Position numbers and translations under genes: made by a program | Notes under the pieces: generated by a model | Told to the model about the DNA's origin: nothing | What the model saw: only the letters and a program-made list of their open reading frames with translations | Databases searched by the model: none | Assembly (NCBI GenBank): GCA_963850915.1 | Contig: CAWKND010000010.1 | Coordinates: 434,001-498,000 of the forward strand | Length of the DNA: 64,000 nucleotides | Source: CAVTWH01 sp963850915 | GTDB taxonomy: Bacteria > Actinomycetota > Actinomycetes > Mycobacteriales > Micromonosporaceae | Direction: 5' to 3' | In this document: in pieces, positions 44,522-53,564 of the stretch | Position numbering within the stretch: the first letter of the stretch is position 1 | How the letters are laid out: every line of letters starts with the position of its first letter

Positions 44522-45298
44522 CTAGCGGCGGCGCAGCCGGGACACGGCCGAGGAGAGCAGCAGCCGGGCCGCGAACGGGGCATCGTGCAGCAGGTACCGG
44601 CTGGCCAGCCGGCGCGGCTCGGAGACCAGCCGGTGCAGCCACTCCAGCCCGCTGCGCTGCATCCACTGCGGCGCGCGGGAGAGGGTACCGGCGGCGAAGC
44701 CGATCGCGGCGCCGCAGCCCAGGAACCAGGCGGCCGGCAGCAGCGGGCGCAGGTCGGCGATGACCCGCTCCTGTTTGGGGAAGCCGAGTCCGACGAAGAC
44801 CAGGTCCGGCTGGGCGGCGAGGACCCGGGCGCGCAGCCGGGCCACTTCCTCGGGCCGGGTGTCGAAGCCGTAGCTGGGGCTGTGCCAGCCGGCCACCACC
44901 AGCCCGGGGTAGCGCCGGGTCAGCTCGCGCGCGGCCGCCGCGGCGGTACCACGCGGGCCGCCGAGCAGGTACACCGAGCGGCCTTCGGCGGCCAGCCCGG
45001 CCGACAGGCTGAGGATCAGATTGGCGCCGGCCACCCGCTCCGGCAGCGGCGTGCCGCGCAGCCGGCTGGCCCACAACAGGGGGGTACCGTCGGCCACCAC
45101 CAGTGTGGCGTCGCCGATGTGTACCCGCGCCTCGGGCAGCCGGTTCACCTGCCGCAGGATGTCCGCGTTCGGGGTGATGATGCGCCCGCCCTCGCCGTGC
45201 CGGACGGCGGCCACCACGTGGGCCACCACCTCAGCCTCGGTGAGCCGGTTGAAGTCGACAGAGAGCAGCGGGATCCGCGGTGCCAGGACGGTTGCCAT
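44522..45298 (-). CDS. WecG/TagA/CpsF-family (GT26) glycosyltransferase
   Basis: 258 residues. GT26 marks: IITPNADILRQVNRLPE, LVVADGTPLLWASRL, VYLLGGPRGTAAAAARELTR, VFVGLGFPKQERVIADLRP and FLGCGAAIGFAAGTLSRAPQ. Such enzymes transfer ManNAcA or ManNAc onto lipid-linked sugars in wall-polymer or exopolysaccharide synthesis. The ATG at 45298 matches the family start; the frame could extend to GTG 45349. No strong ribosome binding site is present. It is divergent from the sulfotransferase gene, which points to a cell-surface glycan that is also sulfated. Confidence 0.9.
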   Translation of the reverse strand: MATVLAPRIPLLSVDFNRLTEAEVVAHVVAAVRHGEGGRIITPNADILRQVNRLPEARVHIGDATLVVADGTPLLWASRLRGTPLPERVAGANLILSLSAGLAAEGRSVYLLGGPRGTAAAAARELTRRYPGLVVAGWHSPSYGFDTRPEEVARLRARVLAAQPDLVFVGLGFPKQERVIADLRPLLPAAWFLGCGAAIGFAAGTLSRAPQWMQRSGLEWLHRLVSEPRRLASRYLLHDAPFAARLLLSSAVSRLRRR

Positions 45299-45479
45299 AG
45301 ACGAGCAAGGTACCGCCCGATCAGTCACAAACAGCCGCGTTAGCCGCACAACACAGCGGACATGTCGCTATCTGGACTAGCCGTGTCCACATTCTATTAA
45401 CATTCGTTAGCCCTTTAAATGCGGCAGAATCCGGCAGGGGTCGGTCTGCGCCCACAGGTGGGGGGAGTACCCGCGCGTC
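45299..45479. promoter_or_regulatory. AT-rich divergent promoter region
   Basis: A 181-bp gap between divergent glycosyltransferase and sulfotransferase starts, with an AT-rich island at 45390-45425 (ATTCTATTAACATTCG and CCTTTAAATG) that stands out in this GC-rich DNA and suits two back-to-back promoters. Confidence 0.45.
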
Positions 45480-46439
45480 ATGGTTTCGGTGCTGTTCATC
45501 GGCGGGCTGGGGCGCAGCGGGACGACCCTCCTCGAACGCGTACTCGGTGAGCTGCCCGGTGTCACGCCGCTCGGCGAAGTCGTCCACCTGTGGCGCCGTG
45601 ACGTACAGGATGACGAGCGCTGCGCCTGCCGCCAGCCGTTCCGGAGCTGTCCCTTCTGGACAGAGGTCGGCGAGCGCGCCTACGGCGGCTGGGCCAACCT
45701 GGACGTCGCCCGGGTACTCCAGCTCCAGCAGGAGGTGGACCGTACCCGGTTCATCCCGCGGCTGGCCGCCGGTACCCTCGCCCCGGACATGCGGGCCGCC
45801 GTCACCGAGTACGTCGCGCACTACGAGCGGGTGTACGCCGCGGCCGCCGAAGTCTCCGGTGCCCGGGTGGTCATCGACTCGTCGAAGAACGCCTCCCTCG
45901 CGTACTGCCTGCGCTGGTCAACCGCGATCGAGCTGAAAGTGGTACACGTCGTACGCGACTCGCGGGGCGTGGCGTACTCGTGGACCAAGCAGGTGGCCCG
46001 GCCGGAGAGCGACGGCGCCGACCAGATGACCCGCTACTCCCCGACCCGTTCGGCACTGCTGTGGAACGCGCACAACGCCGCGTTCGCGCTGCTCGGCCGG
46101 CGCGGAGTCGAAGTCCGCCGGCTGCGGTACGAGCAGCTGGTCGCCGAGCCGCTGGCCACCACGGCGGAACTGGCGCGCTGGCTGGGTGTCCCGGCCCGGC
46201 TGGACTTCCTCAGCGACACGACCGTACGGCTCGGCTCCTGTCACAGCGCGGCCGGCAACCCGATGCGCTTCACCACGGGAGCGCTCGCGCTGCGCCGCGA
46301 CGACGCCTGGCGTACCCAGCTGCCGCCCCGGCAGCGCCGGCTGGTCGGGGCGATGACCGCGCCACTGCTCGGCCGGTACGGGTATCACCTGACCGACGCG
46401 AGCCTGACCGCCGAAGGCCTCACCGCAGAAAGAGCGTGA
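45480..46439 (+). CDS. PAPS-dependent sulfotransferase
   Basis: 319 residues. The 5'-phosphosulfate loop GGLGRSGTTLLERVLGEL sits at the N-terminus and the 3'-phosphate motif VVHVVRDSRGVAYSW in the middle; the pair is diagnostic. GEVVHLWRRDV and the Cys pair CACRQPFRSC are typical of bacterial members. It transfers sulfate from PAPS to a hydroxyl or amine of an unknown acceptor, probably a surface glycan or lipid given its neighbours. It is followed at once by a GT2 gene (stop and possible start overlap) and faces the cysQDN operon that makes APS and removes PAP. Confidence 0.9.
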   Translation: MVSVLFIGGLGRSGTTLLERVLGELPGVTPLGEVVHLWRRDVQDDERCACRQPFRSCPFWTEVGERAYGGWANLDVARVLQLQQEVDRTRFIPRLAAGTLAPDMRAAVTEYVAHYERVYAAAAEVSGARVVIDSSKNASLAYCLRWSTAIELKVVHVVRDSRGVAYSWTKQVARPESDGADQMTRYSPTRSALLWNAHNAAFALLGRRGVEVRRLRYEQLVAEPLATTAELARWLGVPARLDFLSDTTVRLGSCHSAAGNPMRFTTGALALRRDDAWRTQLPPRQRRLVGAMTAPLLGRYGYHLTDASLTAEGLTAERA

Positions 46440-46441
46440 CC

Positions 46442-47359
46442 GTGACCGAGTGGCCAGCCGTCGGCGTGGTACTGCCGACGCACAACCGACCCGAGCTGCT
46501 CCGCGAAGCGCTCGACTCGATCCGGGCACAGGACTACCCGGGCCCGGTGGAGATCGTGGTGGTCTTCGACCGGGCAGCGCCGGACGCCTCGCTCGCCGAC
46601 CCGTACGCCGACCGGCCGGTACGGGTGATGGCCAACGGGCACCGTACCCCCGGACTGGCCGGCGCCCGCAACACCGGGGTACTCGCGCTGAACACCGAAC
46701 TTGTCGCCTTCCTCGACGACGACGACGCCTGGTACCCGGAGAAGCTGACCCGTCAGGTACTGCGGCTGCGGGCGCAGCCGGCGACCGAGATGGTGACCTG
46801 CGGCATCGAGGTGCACTTCGGTACCGACGTGCACGAGCGGCTGGCGGGAACAGACCTGGTCCGCCACGAGGACCTGCTGCGCAGCCGGATGGCGATGCTG
46901 CACTCGTCCACCTTCGTCATCCGCCGCACCGCCCTGCTGGACCTGGGGCTGCTCGCCGAGGACGCGCCGGGCAGCCACAACGAGGACTACGACCTGCTGC
47001 TGCGCGCGGTACGCCGGCAGCCGATCGCGCACGTGGACGCGGCGCTGGTACGGGTCCGCTGGGGCGCCACCTCACTCTTCGCGGCCGAGTACGACACGAA
47101 GATCGCCTCGCTGGAGTGGATGCTCGACCGGCACCCCGAGTTCGCCGGCGAACGGGCCGGGGTGGCCCGCATCTTCGGCCAGCTGGCCTGCTGGAACGCG
47201 GCCAAGGGGGCGAACGGCGAGGCGCGCCGCTGGGCCCGCCGGGCGCTGAAGGCCCGCTGGCGGGAGCCGCGCGCGGTGATCGCCCTGGCCGCCGCCGCGC
47301 ACGTGGTGAAGGTGGAGACCGTGGTGACCGCGCTGCACCGCCGCGGCCACGGCATCTGA
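46442..47359 (+). CDS. GT2-family glycosyltransferase
   Basis: A 305-residue GT-A enzyme: GVVLPTHNRPELLREALDSI at the start, LAGARNTGVL, the metal-binding AFLDDDDAWYPEKL, and SHNEDYDLLLRAV for the acceptor-side acid. No membrane helix, so it acts in the cytosol. Two GTG codons (46436 and 46442) are possible; 46442 has the better spacing to GAAAGAG, while 46436 would overlap the upstream stop. Either way it is translationally close to the sulfotransferase gene and probably builds the same glycan. Convergent with cysN. Confidence 0.9.
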   Translation: MTEWPAVGVVLPTHNRPELLREALDSIRAQDYPGPVEIVVVFDRAAPDASLADPYADRPVRVMANGHRTPGLAGARNTGVLALNTELVAFLDDDDAWYPEKLTRQVLRLRAQPATEMVTCGIEVHFGTDVHERLAGTDLVRHEDLLRSRMAMLHSSTFVIRRTALLDLGLLAEDAPGSHNEDYDLLLRAVRRQPIAHVDAALVRVRWGATSLFAAEYDTKIASLEWMLDRHPEFAGERAGVARIFGQLACWNAAKGANGEARRWARRALKARWREPRAVIALAAAAHVVKVETVVTALHRRGHGI

Positions 47360-47380
47360 CCCGCGCTACCGCCCCGAGGA

Positions 47381-48634
47381 CTAGGCGGCGTCGACGATCA
47401 TGGCGGCACCGACCGTGCGGTTGGTCTGCTCGTCGATGATGATGAAGCCGCCGGTGGTGCGGTTGCGGCGGTACTCGTCGGCCAGCAGCGGCTGCGTGGT
47501 GCGCAGCCGGATCCGGCCGATCTCGTTGAGCGCCAACGACTGCGCGGTCTCGTCCCGGTGCAGCGAGTTGACGTCGAGCCGGTAGTGCAGGTCGCGCACG
47601 ATGGCCCGGGCCGACCGGGTGGTGTGCTTGATGGCGTACTTGTTGCCGATGGCCAGCGGCTTGCTCTCGTCCATCCAGCAGACCATCGCCTCGATGTCCT
47701 GCGCGACGGCGGGTGCGTTGTTGGGGCGGCAGATCATGTCGCCACGGGAGATGTCGATCTCGTCGGCCAACCGGATGGTCACCGACATCGGCGGGTACGC
47801 ACTCGCAACCGGCCCGTCCGCCGTCTCGATGTCGGTGATCTTCGTGGTGAACCCGGACGGCAGGATGAGTACGTCGTCCCCCGGCTTCAGTACCCCGGAC
47901 GCCACCTGCCCGGCGTACCCCCGGTAGTCGGTGACGGTCGCCGACTGCGGCCGGATCACGAACTGCACCGGGAACCGTACGTCCACCAGGTTGCGGTCGG
48001 AGGCGATGTGTACGTGCTCCAGGTGGTGCAGCAGCGACGGCCCCTGGTACCACGGCATGTTCGCCGACCGGGTGACGATGTTGTCCCCGCGCAGCGCGGA
48101 TACCGGCACGATGCTCAGGTCGGTGATCTCCAGTTTCGCGGCGAACGCGGTGAACTCGGCCGCGATCTCGTCGAACACCTGCTGCGAGTAGTCGACCAGG
48201 TCCATCTTGTTCACGCACAGCACCAGGTGCGGTACCCGCAGCAGCGAGCAGAGGAACGCGTGCCGGCGGGACTGCTCGACCAGGCCCTTGCGCGCGTCCA
48301 CCAGGATCAGCGCCAGGTCAGCCGTTGACGAGCCGGTCACCATGTTGCGGGTGTACTGGATGTGCCCGGGGGTGTCGGCGATGATGAACTTCCGCCGGGG
48401 CGTGGCGAAGTAGCGGTACGCCACGTCGATGGTGATGCCCTGCTCCCGCTCGGCGCGCAGGCCGTCGGTGAGCAGCGCCAGGTTGGTGTAGTCGTCGCCA
48501 CGGGAGGCCGAGGTCGCCTCGACGGCGGCCAGTTGGTCCTCGAAGATCGCCTTCGAGTCGTACAGCAGCCGACCGATCAGGGTCGACTTGCCGTCGTCCA
48601 CCGAGCCGGCGGTGGCGAACCGGAGGAGATCCAT
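47381..48634 (-). CDS. cysN: sulfate adenylyltransferase subunit 1 (GTPase)
   Basis: A 417-residue EF-Tu-like GTPase subunit of ATP sulfurylase. G1 GSVDDGKSTLIGRL, the GITIDVAYRYF switch, DTPGHIQYTRNM and NKMDLVDY are all present, followed by the beta-barrel domains. Together with CysD it makes adenylyl sulfate (APS) from sulfate and ATP, with GTP hydrolysis driving the reaction. It stops after the third barrel and has no C-terminal APS-kinase (CysC) domain. The ATG overlaps the cysD stop by one base (TAATG). Confidence 0.96.
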   Translation of the reverse strand: MDLLRFATAGSVDDGKSTLIGRLLYDSKAIFEDQLAAVEATSASRGDDYTNLALLTDGLRAEREQGITIDVAYRYFATPRRKFIIADTPGHIQYTRNMVTGSSTADLALILVDARKGLVEQSRRHAFLCSLLRVPHLVLCVNKMDLVDYSQQVFDEIAAEFTAFAAKLEITDLSIVPVSALRGDNIVTRSANMPWYQGPSLLHHLEHVHIASDRNLVDVRFPVQFVIRPQSATVTDYRGYAGQVASGVLKPGDDVLILPSGFTTKITDIETADGPVASAYPPMSVTIRLADEIDISRGDMICRPNNAPAVAQDIEAMVCWMDESKPLAIGNKYAIKHTTRSARAIVRDLHYRLDVNSLHRDETAQSLALNEIGRIRLRTTQPLLADEYRRNRTTGGFIIIDEQTNRTVGAAMIVDAA

Positions 48635-49554
48635 TAAAAGTAGCCTTCCCGCTTACGGTCTTCCATGGCCGCTTCGCTGGCCCGGTCGTCACCCCGGGTG
48701 GCGCCGCGCTCGGTGATCCGGGTGGCCGCCACCTCCTCGATGACCTTGTCGATGCTGTCGGCGTCGGAGCGGACCGCCGCTGTGCAGGACGCGTCGCCCA
48801 CCGTGCGGTACCGCACGTGCGCGACGAACGGCTCCTCGCCGGCGCGCAGCGGCAGGTACTCGTTGATGGCGTAGAGCATGCCGTCCCGGTCCACCACTTC
48901 GCGGTCGTGCGCGTAGTAGATCGACGGCAGGTCGATGTGCTCGTGGCCGATGTAGTGCCAGACGTCGAGTTCGGTCCAGTTGGAGAGCGGGAAGACCCGG
49001 ATCGACTCGCCGGGGTGTACCCGCCCGTTGTACAGCGACCACAGCTCCGGGCGCTGGTTCTTCGGGTCCCACTGGCCGAAGTCGTCGCGGAACGAGAAGA
49101 CCCGCTCCTTGGCGCGCGCCTTCTCCTCGTCGCGCCGGGCGCCACCGAACAGCGCGTCGAAGCGGTACTTCTCCGCCGTCGCGAGCAGCACCGGGGTCTG
49201 GATCCGGTTGCGGGTACCGTCGGCCGCCTCGCGTACCGCCCCCGCGTCGATCGCCTCCTGCACCGAGCCCACGATCAGCTGGATGCCGGCCGCCGAGACA
49301 GCCCGGTCCCGGTATTCCAGGACTTCCGGGAAGTTGTGCCCGGTATCCACGTGCAGCAGCGGGAACGGGATGCGCGCCGGGGCGAACGCCTTGCGCGCCA
49401 GGTGCAGCATGACGATCGAGTCCTTGCCACCGGAGAAGAGCAGCGCCGGCCGCTCGAACTCGGCGACCACCTCGCGCATGATGAAGATGCTCTCCGCCTC
49501 GAGCGCGGCCAGGTGCGATACCTGCAGGTTCGGCGTGGGATTCGGTGTGGTCAT
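48634..49554 (-). CDS. cysD: sulfate adenylyltransferase subunit 2
   Basis: A 306-residue PP-loop ATP pyrophosphatase: LLFSGGKDSIVMLHLARKAF, LLHVDTGHNFPEVLEYRDR, FGGARRDEEKARAKERVFSF, WTELDVWHYI and the C-terminal MEDRKREGYF. Every family landmark is present at normal length. It is the catalytic subunit of ATP sulfurylase with CysN. The ATG overlaps the upstream phosphatase stop (ATGA), and its stop overlaps cysN, so the three are translationally coupled. Confidence 0.97.
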   Translation of the reverse strand: MTTPNPTPNLQVSHLAALEAESIFIMREVVAEFERPALLFSGGKDSIVMLHLARKAFAPARIPFPLLHVDTGHNFPEVLEYRDRAVSAAGIQLIVGSVQEAIDAGAVREAADGTRNRIQTPVLLATAEKYRFDALFGGARRDEEKARAKERVFSFRDDFGQWDPKNQRPELWSLYNGRVHPGESIRVFPLSNWTELDVWHYIGHEHIDLPSIYYAHDREVVDRDGMLYAINEYLPLRAGEEPFVAHVRYRTVGDASCTAAVRSDADSIDKVIEEVAATRITERGATRGDDRASEAAMEDRKREGYF

Positions 49555-50393
49555 GCGAAATCCTTCACGAGTGCCAGGATCCGGTCAGCGAGATCCACCC
49601 GGCAGACCACCAGGTCGGGCAGCCACGGGTCGGCGTGGTTGTAGGTGAGCGGGGAGCCGTCCAGCCGGCTGGCGAACAGGCCGGCGGCGTGCGCCACGGC
49701 GACCGGAGCGGCCGAGTCCCACTCGTACTGGCCACCGGCGTGGATGTAGAAGTCGACGTCACCGGCGACCACAGCGCTGATCTTGGCACCGGCCGACCCG
49801 AGGGGTACCCACTCGGCGTCCAGTTCGCCGGCCACGGCGCGCAGGAACTCCGGTGCCCGGCTGCGGCTGGCGACCAGGCGCAGCGGCCCGTCGAGTACCC
49901 GTGCGGGGTAGGGCGGGGCCGGGTCGGTACCGAGCACCACACCCTGTGCCGGCAGCGCCACCGCACCCGCGATGAGCTGCGTGTCACTCGTCGCCTTGGC
50001 ACTCCACAGAGCCACGTGTACGGCCCAGTCGGCGCGCCCTGCCTCGCCGTACTCCCGGGTACCGTCCAGCGGGTCCACGATCCACACCCGCTCGGCGGCC
50101 AGCCGCTCGGGCGCGTCGCGTACCCCCTCCTCGGAGAGGACCGCGTCGGCCGGCCGGTGCGCCGCCAGCTCAGCCATGATCAGGTTGTGCGACAGCCGGT
50201 CCCCGGCGTCCTTCAGCGCATCCGCGTCGGCGAAGCCCATCCGGTCGCGCAGCTCGACCAGCAGCCGGCCGGCCCGCCCGGCCAGCCACGCGGCGAGGCC
50301 GGCGTCGTCGGTGGGTGCGGGCTCGTCGGCGCCGGGCGCGACGAACCGGTCCAGGTTCGCCGTTTCGGCGCTACCCAGCCCAGCGGGGTTCAT
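49551..50393 (-). CDS. cysQ: 3'(2'),5'-bisphosphate nucleotidase / inositol-phosphatase family
   Basis: About 280 residues. Lithium-sensitive phosphatase family: the metal site in LSEEGVRD, VWIVDPLDGTREYG, and WDSAAPVAVAHAAG. Position as first gene of a cysQ-cysD-cysN operon and next to a sulfotransferase favours PAP (3',5'-ADP) as substrate: it clears the product that inhibits sulfotransferases. Two ATGs, 50405 and 50393, are possible; the second has TGGAG 8 nt upstream and is chosen. Confidence 0.87.
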   Translation of the reverse strand: MNPAGLGSAETANLDRFVAPGADEPAPTDDAGLAAWLAGRAGRLLVELRDRMGFADADALKDAGDRLSHNLIMAELAAHRPADAVLSEEGVRDAPERLAAERVWIVDPLDGTREYGEAGRADWAVHVALWSAKATSDTQLIAGAVALPAQGVVLGTDPAPPYPARVLDGPLRLVASRSRAPEFLRAVAGELDAEWVPLGSAGAKISAVVAGDVDFYIHAGGQYEWDSAAPVAVAHAAGLFASRLDGSPLTYNHADPWLPDLVVCRVDLADRILALVKDFA

Positions 50394-50702
50394 GAATGGC
50401 TCCATCGGGTCGTCACAAGGGCGGCGGGCACCGGCGCAACGCCGCGACCAGGCATCCGGGTCTGGTGCCCCCGAGGATAACCAGCACCCCGGAGTGCCAA
50501 CCAGTTTGGCACACAAGGTGGGACGGACCCCACCGGCCTTCGGCGCGAAATAAACGAACGCATTGTTACAGCAGCAAACCGGTCAGAGCAGGCATTGCGC
50601 CCGAAGAGCCGAGGTCTTCGCCGGTACGCCGTTCGTTGCCCGCGCACCGTCCATCGCCCCGCCCACCCATTGCCAGCCACGAATGAACAACGGGTTAACG
50701 GC
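50394..50702. promoter_or_regulatory. upstream region of the cysQDN operon
   Basis: About 310 bp without a gene. A small AT-rich patch (50545-50570) could hold a promoter for the leftward operon. No clear operator or S-box-like structure was recognised. Confidence 0.35.
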
Positions 50703-51809
50703 TCAGAGCGTGACGTGCTCCAGCACCGTGGTGACCCGGCGCAGCTCACCGTCGTCGGGCAGGACCCCGATCCCCGGCCCGGTGGGTACCCGCAGCGCCC
50801 CGTCCTCCAGCACGAACGGCTCGGTGATGTCCCGCGCGAAGTACCGGTCCGATGCGGAGGTGTCGCCGGGCAGCGTGAAACCGGGCAGCGCGGCGAGCGC
50901 CACGTTGGCCGCCCGGCCGATCCCGGTCTCCAGCATCCCGCCGGCCCACACCGGGACGCCGTTGGCAACACAGACGTCGTGGATCCGGCGCGCCTCCAGG
51001 TAGCCGCCGACCCGGCCGGGCTTGATGTTCACGATCGCCGCGGCACCCAGCGCGATGGCATCGGCCGCGGCCCGGGCCGAGGTGATCGACTCGTCCAGGC
51101 AGATGGGGGTACGCAGCAGCTTCGCCAGTGCCGCGTGGCCACGCAGGTCGTCCTCGGGCAGCGGCTGCTCCATCAGCAGCAGGTCGAACTCGTCGAGCTG
51201 GGCCAGCTGCCGGGCATCCGCGAGCGTGTACGCCGTGTTCGCGTCCACCTGCAGCAGGATGTCGGCGAAGCGCTCGCGGACCGCCCGTACCGGTACCACG
51301 TCCCAGCCCGGCTCGATCTTCAACTTGATCCGCACGTACCCCTGGGCCAGGTAGCCGTCCACGGCGTCCAGCAGCTCGGGGATGGAGTCCATGATCCCCA
51401 CCGAGACGCCGGCCGCCACGGTCGGGCGTACCGCGCCGAGATAGCTGGACAGGGGCATGCCGGCCGCCCGCAGCTGCGCGTCCAGGATCGCCGTCTGTAC
51501 CGCCGACTTGGCCATCGGGTGCCCCTTGACGGCGGCGAACGCCCGCTCCACCGAGGTCGCGTCCCAGTCGCCGCGCCCGGCCAGCGCCGGGATCAGGAAC
51601 CGCCGGGTCACCTCGTGCGCCGCGTCCACGTACTCCGCGCTGTAGCCGGGTGCTGTGCCGGCCACGCACTCGCCCCAGCCGGCCACCCCGTCCGCGCCGA
51701 GCGCCCGGACGAGCAGTACGTCCCGGGTGTGCTCGGTACCGAACGAGGTACGGAACGGCGAGACCAGCGGCAGCTCCAGCCGGTACAGCTCGAACCCGGC
51801 GAACCTCAC
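50703..51809 (-). CDS. enolase-superfamily o-succinylbenzoate synthase / N-acylamino-acid racemase
   Basis: 368 residues. MenC/NSAR-family marks: SFGTEHTRDVLLVR at the capping domain, the acid/base Lys in RIKLKIEPGWD, metal ligands in LQVDANTAY, LLMEQPLPEDD and CLDESITS, then IVNIKPGRVGG and GGMLETGIGR. Sequence alone does not separate menaquinone MenC from racemase; many members do both reactions. The gene overlaps an N-acyltransferase gene (GTGA) and no men gene is near, which favours an N-acylamino-acid racemase. The start is GTG 51809. Confidence 0.88.
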   Translation of the reverse strand: MRFAGFELYRLELPLVSPFRTSFGTEHTRDVLLVRALGADGVAGWGECVAGTAPGYSAEYVDAAHEVTRRFLIPALAGRGDWDATSVERAFAAVKGHPMAKSAVQTAILDAQLRAAGMPLSSYLGAVRPTVAAGVSVGIMDSIPELLDAVDGYLAQGYVRIKLKIEPGWDVVPVRAVRERFADILLQVDANTAYTLADARQLAQLDEFDLLLMEQPLPEDDLRGHAALAKLLRTPICLDESITSARAAADAIALGAAAIVNIKPGRVGGYLEARRIHDVCVANGVPVWAGGMLETGIGRAANVALAALPGFTLPGDTSASDRYFARDITEPFVLEDGALRVPTGPGIGVLPDDGELRRVTTVLEHVTL

Positions 51810-52690
51810 GCGCTACCCCCAGCTCGCAGTACGTAGCTGCCGTCCACGGTCACGCCCGCCACCCGGTACCCGGCGGCCAGCGCGCCGCCCAGCGCGGTAC
51901 GCAGCTCCCGCCGCCAGAGCGTCGCCAACTCCGGCTCGACGGCGCGCAGCTTCTCGACGTCCTCCGGCGTACCCACCAGCAGCTCCTCGGCGCCGGACAG
52001 CTCGTCCAGCGACCGGGACACCGGTGTGTCGCCGTCCGAGGCGAGCAGCACCGGCCCGGTCGCCGCCAGCTCGGGCAGCGGAGCCTGGGCGGCAGCGACG
52101 GCTCGCGGCGAGTCCAGTCGCCACACGGCGTAGAGCCGGTCGGTGGCGTCACCGGTGTTGATCCCGTCGTCCATCGGCCCGTAGAAGTCAGGCAGGTACC
52201 GGCTCGCGTGGGCACCCAGCTTCTGCAGGTTGAAGTACGCGTTCCGGCGGATCAGCGGGTCGAAGGTCCAGTGCACCTCGTTGATGCCGCGGGCCAGGGC
52301 CCAGGCGCGCTGGTGCTGTTTGATGGCGTACCCGACGCCGCCCCGGTCACTGGAGAGCACCCCGGTGATGTGCGAGTGCAGGTGCACTTCACCGATCAGG
52401 CCCTGGCCGCCCGCGCGCGCCCCGGTCGCCGGCTCATGCCGACCGAGGAACGTCCAGCACGCGCCGACCAGTACCCCGTCGCGGTAGGCGCCGACCACGT
52501 AGTTGCCGCTGTGCGCGAGAGCGCGTACCAGCCCCGGGTCGGCGACCTGGTTGACGTTGCGCGCCTGCCACACGTCCTGCAGGAGGGTACCGAGGGCGGC
52601 GATCTGGGCCACCGTGGACAGCTCCACCACGCGTACCCCGGCCCGGGCCGAGGCCGCCGCGGCGCACGCCTGTGCGTCCGCAACCACCAT
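51806..52690 (-). CDS. GNAT-family N-acyltransferase (COG3375 type)
   Basis: 294 residues. A GNAT fold with the COG3375 pattern: LLQDVWQARNVNQVADPGLV, GNYVVGAYRDGVLVGACWTF, HLHSHITGVLSSDRGGVGYA for acyl-CoA binding, VHWTFDPLIRRNAYFNLQKL and YLPDFYGPMDDGIN. This family is repeatedly found next to N-acylamino-acid racemases, where the acyltransferase (succinyl-CoA in the known Geobacillus case) acylates D-amino acids. The start is uncertain between GTG 52696 and ATG 52690; the latter has AGGCGG 7 nt upstream. Its stop overlaps the racemase start, so the two are coupled. Confidence 0.85.
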   Translation of the reverse strand: MVVADAQACAAAASARAGVRVVELSTVAQIAALGTLLQDVWQARNVNQVADPGLVRALAHSGNYVVGAYRDGVLVGACWTFLGRHEPATGARAGGQGLIGEVHLHSHITGVLSSDRGGVGYAIKQHQRAWALARGINEVHWTFDPLIRRNAYFNLQKLGAHASRYLPDFYGPMDDGINTGDATDRLYAVWRLDSPRAVAAAQAPLPELAATGPVLLASDGDTPVSRSLDELSGAEELLVGTPEDVEKLRAVEPELATLWRRELRTALGGALAAGYRVAGVTVDGSYVLRAGGSA

Positions 52691-52765
52691 TGTCACGCCG
52701 CCTAGCCTGCCGCATGCGCCTGGTACGTCAAGCTCCGACCCACCCCGGTTCGCCCCGGCAGCCCC

Positions 52766-53461
52766 CTACCAGGGCACGACGCCGTGCCGGTCGACGAACG
52801 TACCGGTCGGCCCGTCCGGCCCGAGCAGGCTCATCGCGACGATCGCGGTCGCCCCCTCGGCCACCGTCTGGTACCCCTGGTTGTGGTTCAGATCGGTGGC
52901 CGTGTACCCGGGGTCGACACAGTTGATCCGCATCCCCGGGTACGCCTTGGCGTACATCGAGGTCAGCATGTTCACCGCCGACTTGGACGAGGGGTACGCC
53001 AGCGCCACAAAACCGGACTCCATCCGGGCCGGGTCGGTGGTGACCCCGAACGAGCCCAGTCCGCTGGACACGTTGACGATGACCGGCGCGGCCGACAACT
53101 CCAGCAGCGGCAGGAACGCCGTGCTGACCCGTACCACCCCGAAGACGTTGGTGTCGTAGACCCGCAGCAGGTGCGCGGCCGTCATCTCGCCGACCGGGAT
53201 CGGTCCGCCGGTGATGCCGGCGTTGTTCACCAGCACGTCCAGCCGCCCCACCTCGTCCCGGATGTGCCGCGCGGCGGCGGCCACCGAGGCGTCGTCGGTG
53301 ACGTCCAGCTGGAGCGCGATGCCGCCCAGCTCCTTGGCGGCCAGCTCACCGCGCTCGGGGTCACGCGCGCCGACGTACACCGTGTGCCCGTGCTCGATGA
53401 GCTGCCGGGCGGTCTCCCGGCCGAGGCCCTTGTTGGCCCCGGTGATCAGCGTCGTTGTCAT
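52766..53461 (-). CDS. short-chain dehydrogenase/reductase
   Basis: A 231-residue classical SDR. The cofactor loop is ITGANKGLGRETARQL, then NNAGITGG, catalytic Ser in VNVSSGLGSFG and Tyr-x3-Lys in AYPSSKSAVNM. GARDPERG after the second strand suggests NADP(H). Substrate unknown. It is divergent from an XRE regulator gene 103 bp away; this SDR/XRE pairing is common in actinomycetes and implies that the regulator controls it. Confidence 0.92.
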   Translation of the reverse strand: MTTTLITGANKGLGRETARQLIEHGHTVYVGARDPERGELAAKELGGIALQLDVTDDASVAAAARHIRDEVGRLDVLVNNAGITGGPIPVGEMTAAHLLRVYDTNVFGVVRVSTAFLPLLELSAAPVIVNVSSGLGSFGVTTDPARMESGFVALAYPSSKSAVNMLTSMYAKAYPGMRINCVDPGYTATDLNHNQGYQTVAEGATAIVAMSLLGPDGPTGTFVDRHGVVPW

Positions 53462-53564
53462 GCCCACGACCCTGCCCGAGCAGGCCCTGGTCGGCCAGTC
53501 GCCTGGACATCCTGGGACCGGCGGTACCACCCTGCCGGGGCTCGGGCGCGGCAGACTGGAAGGC

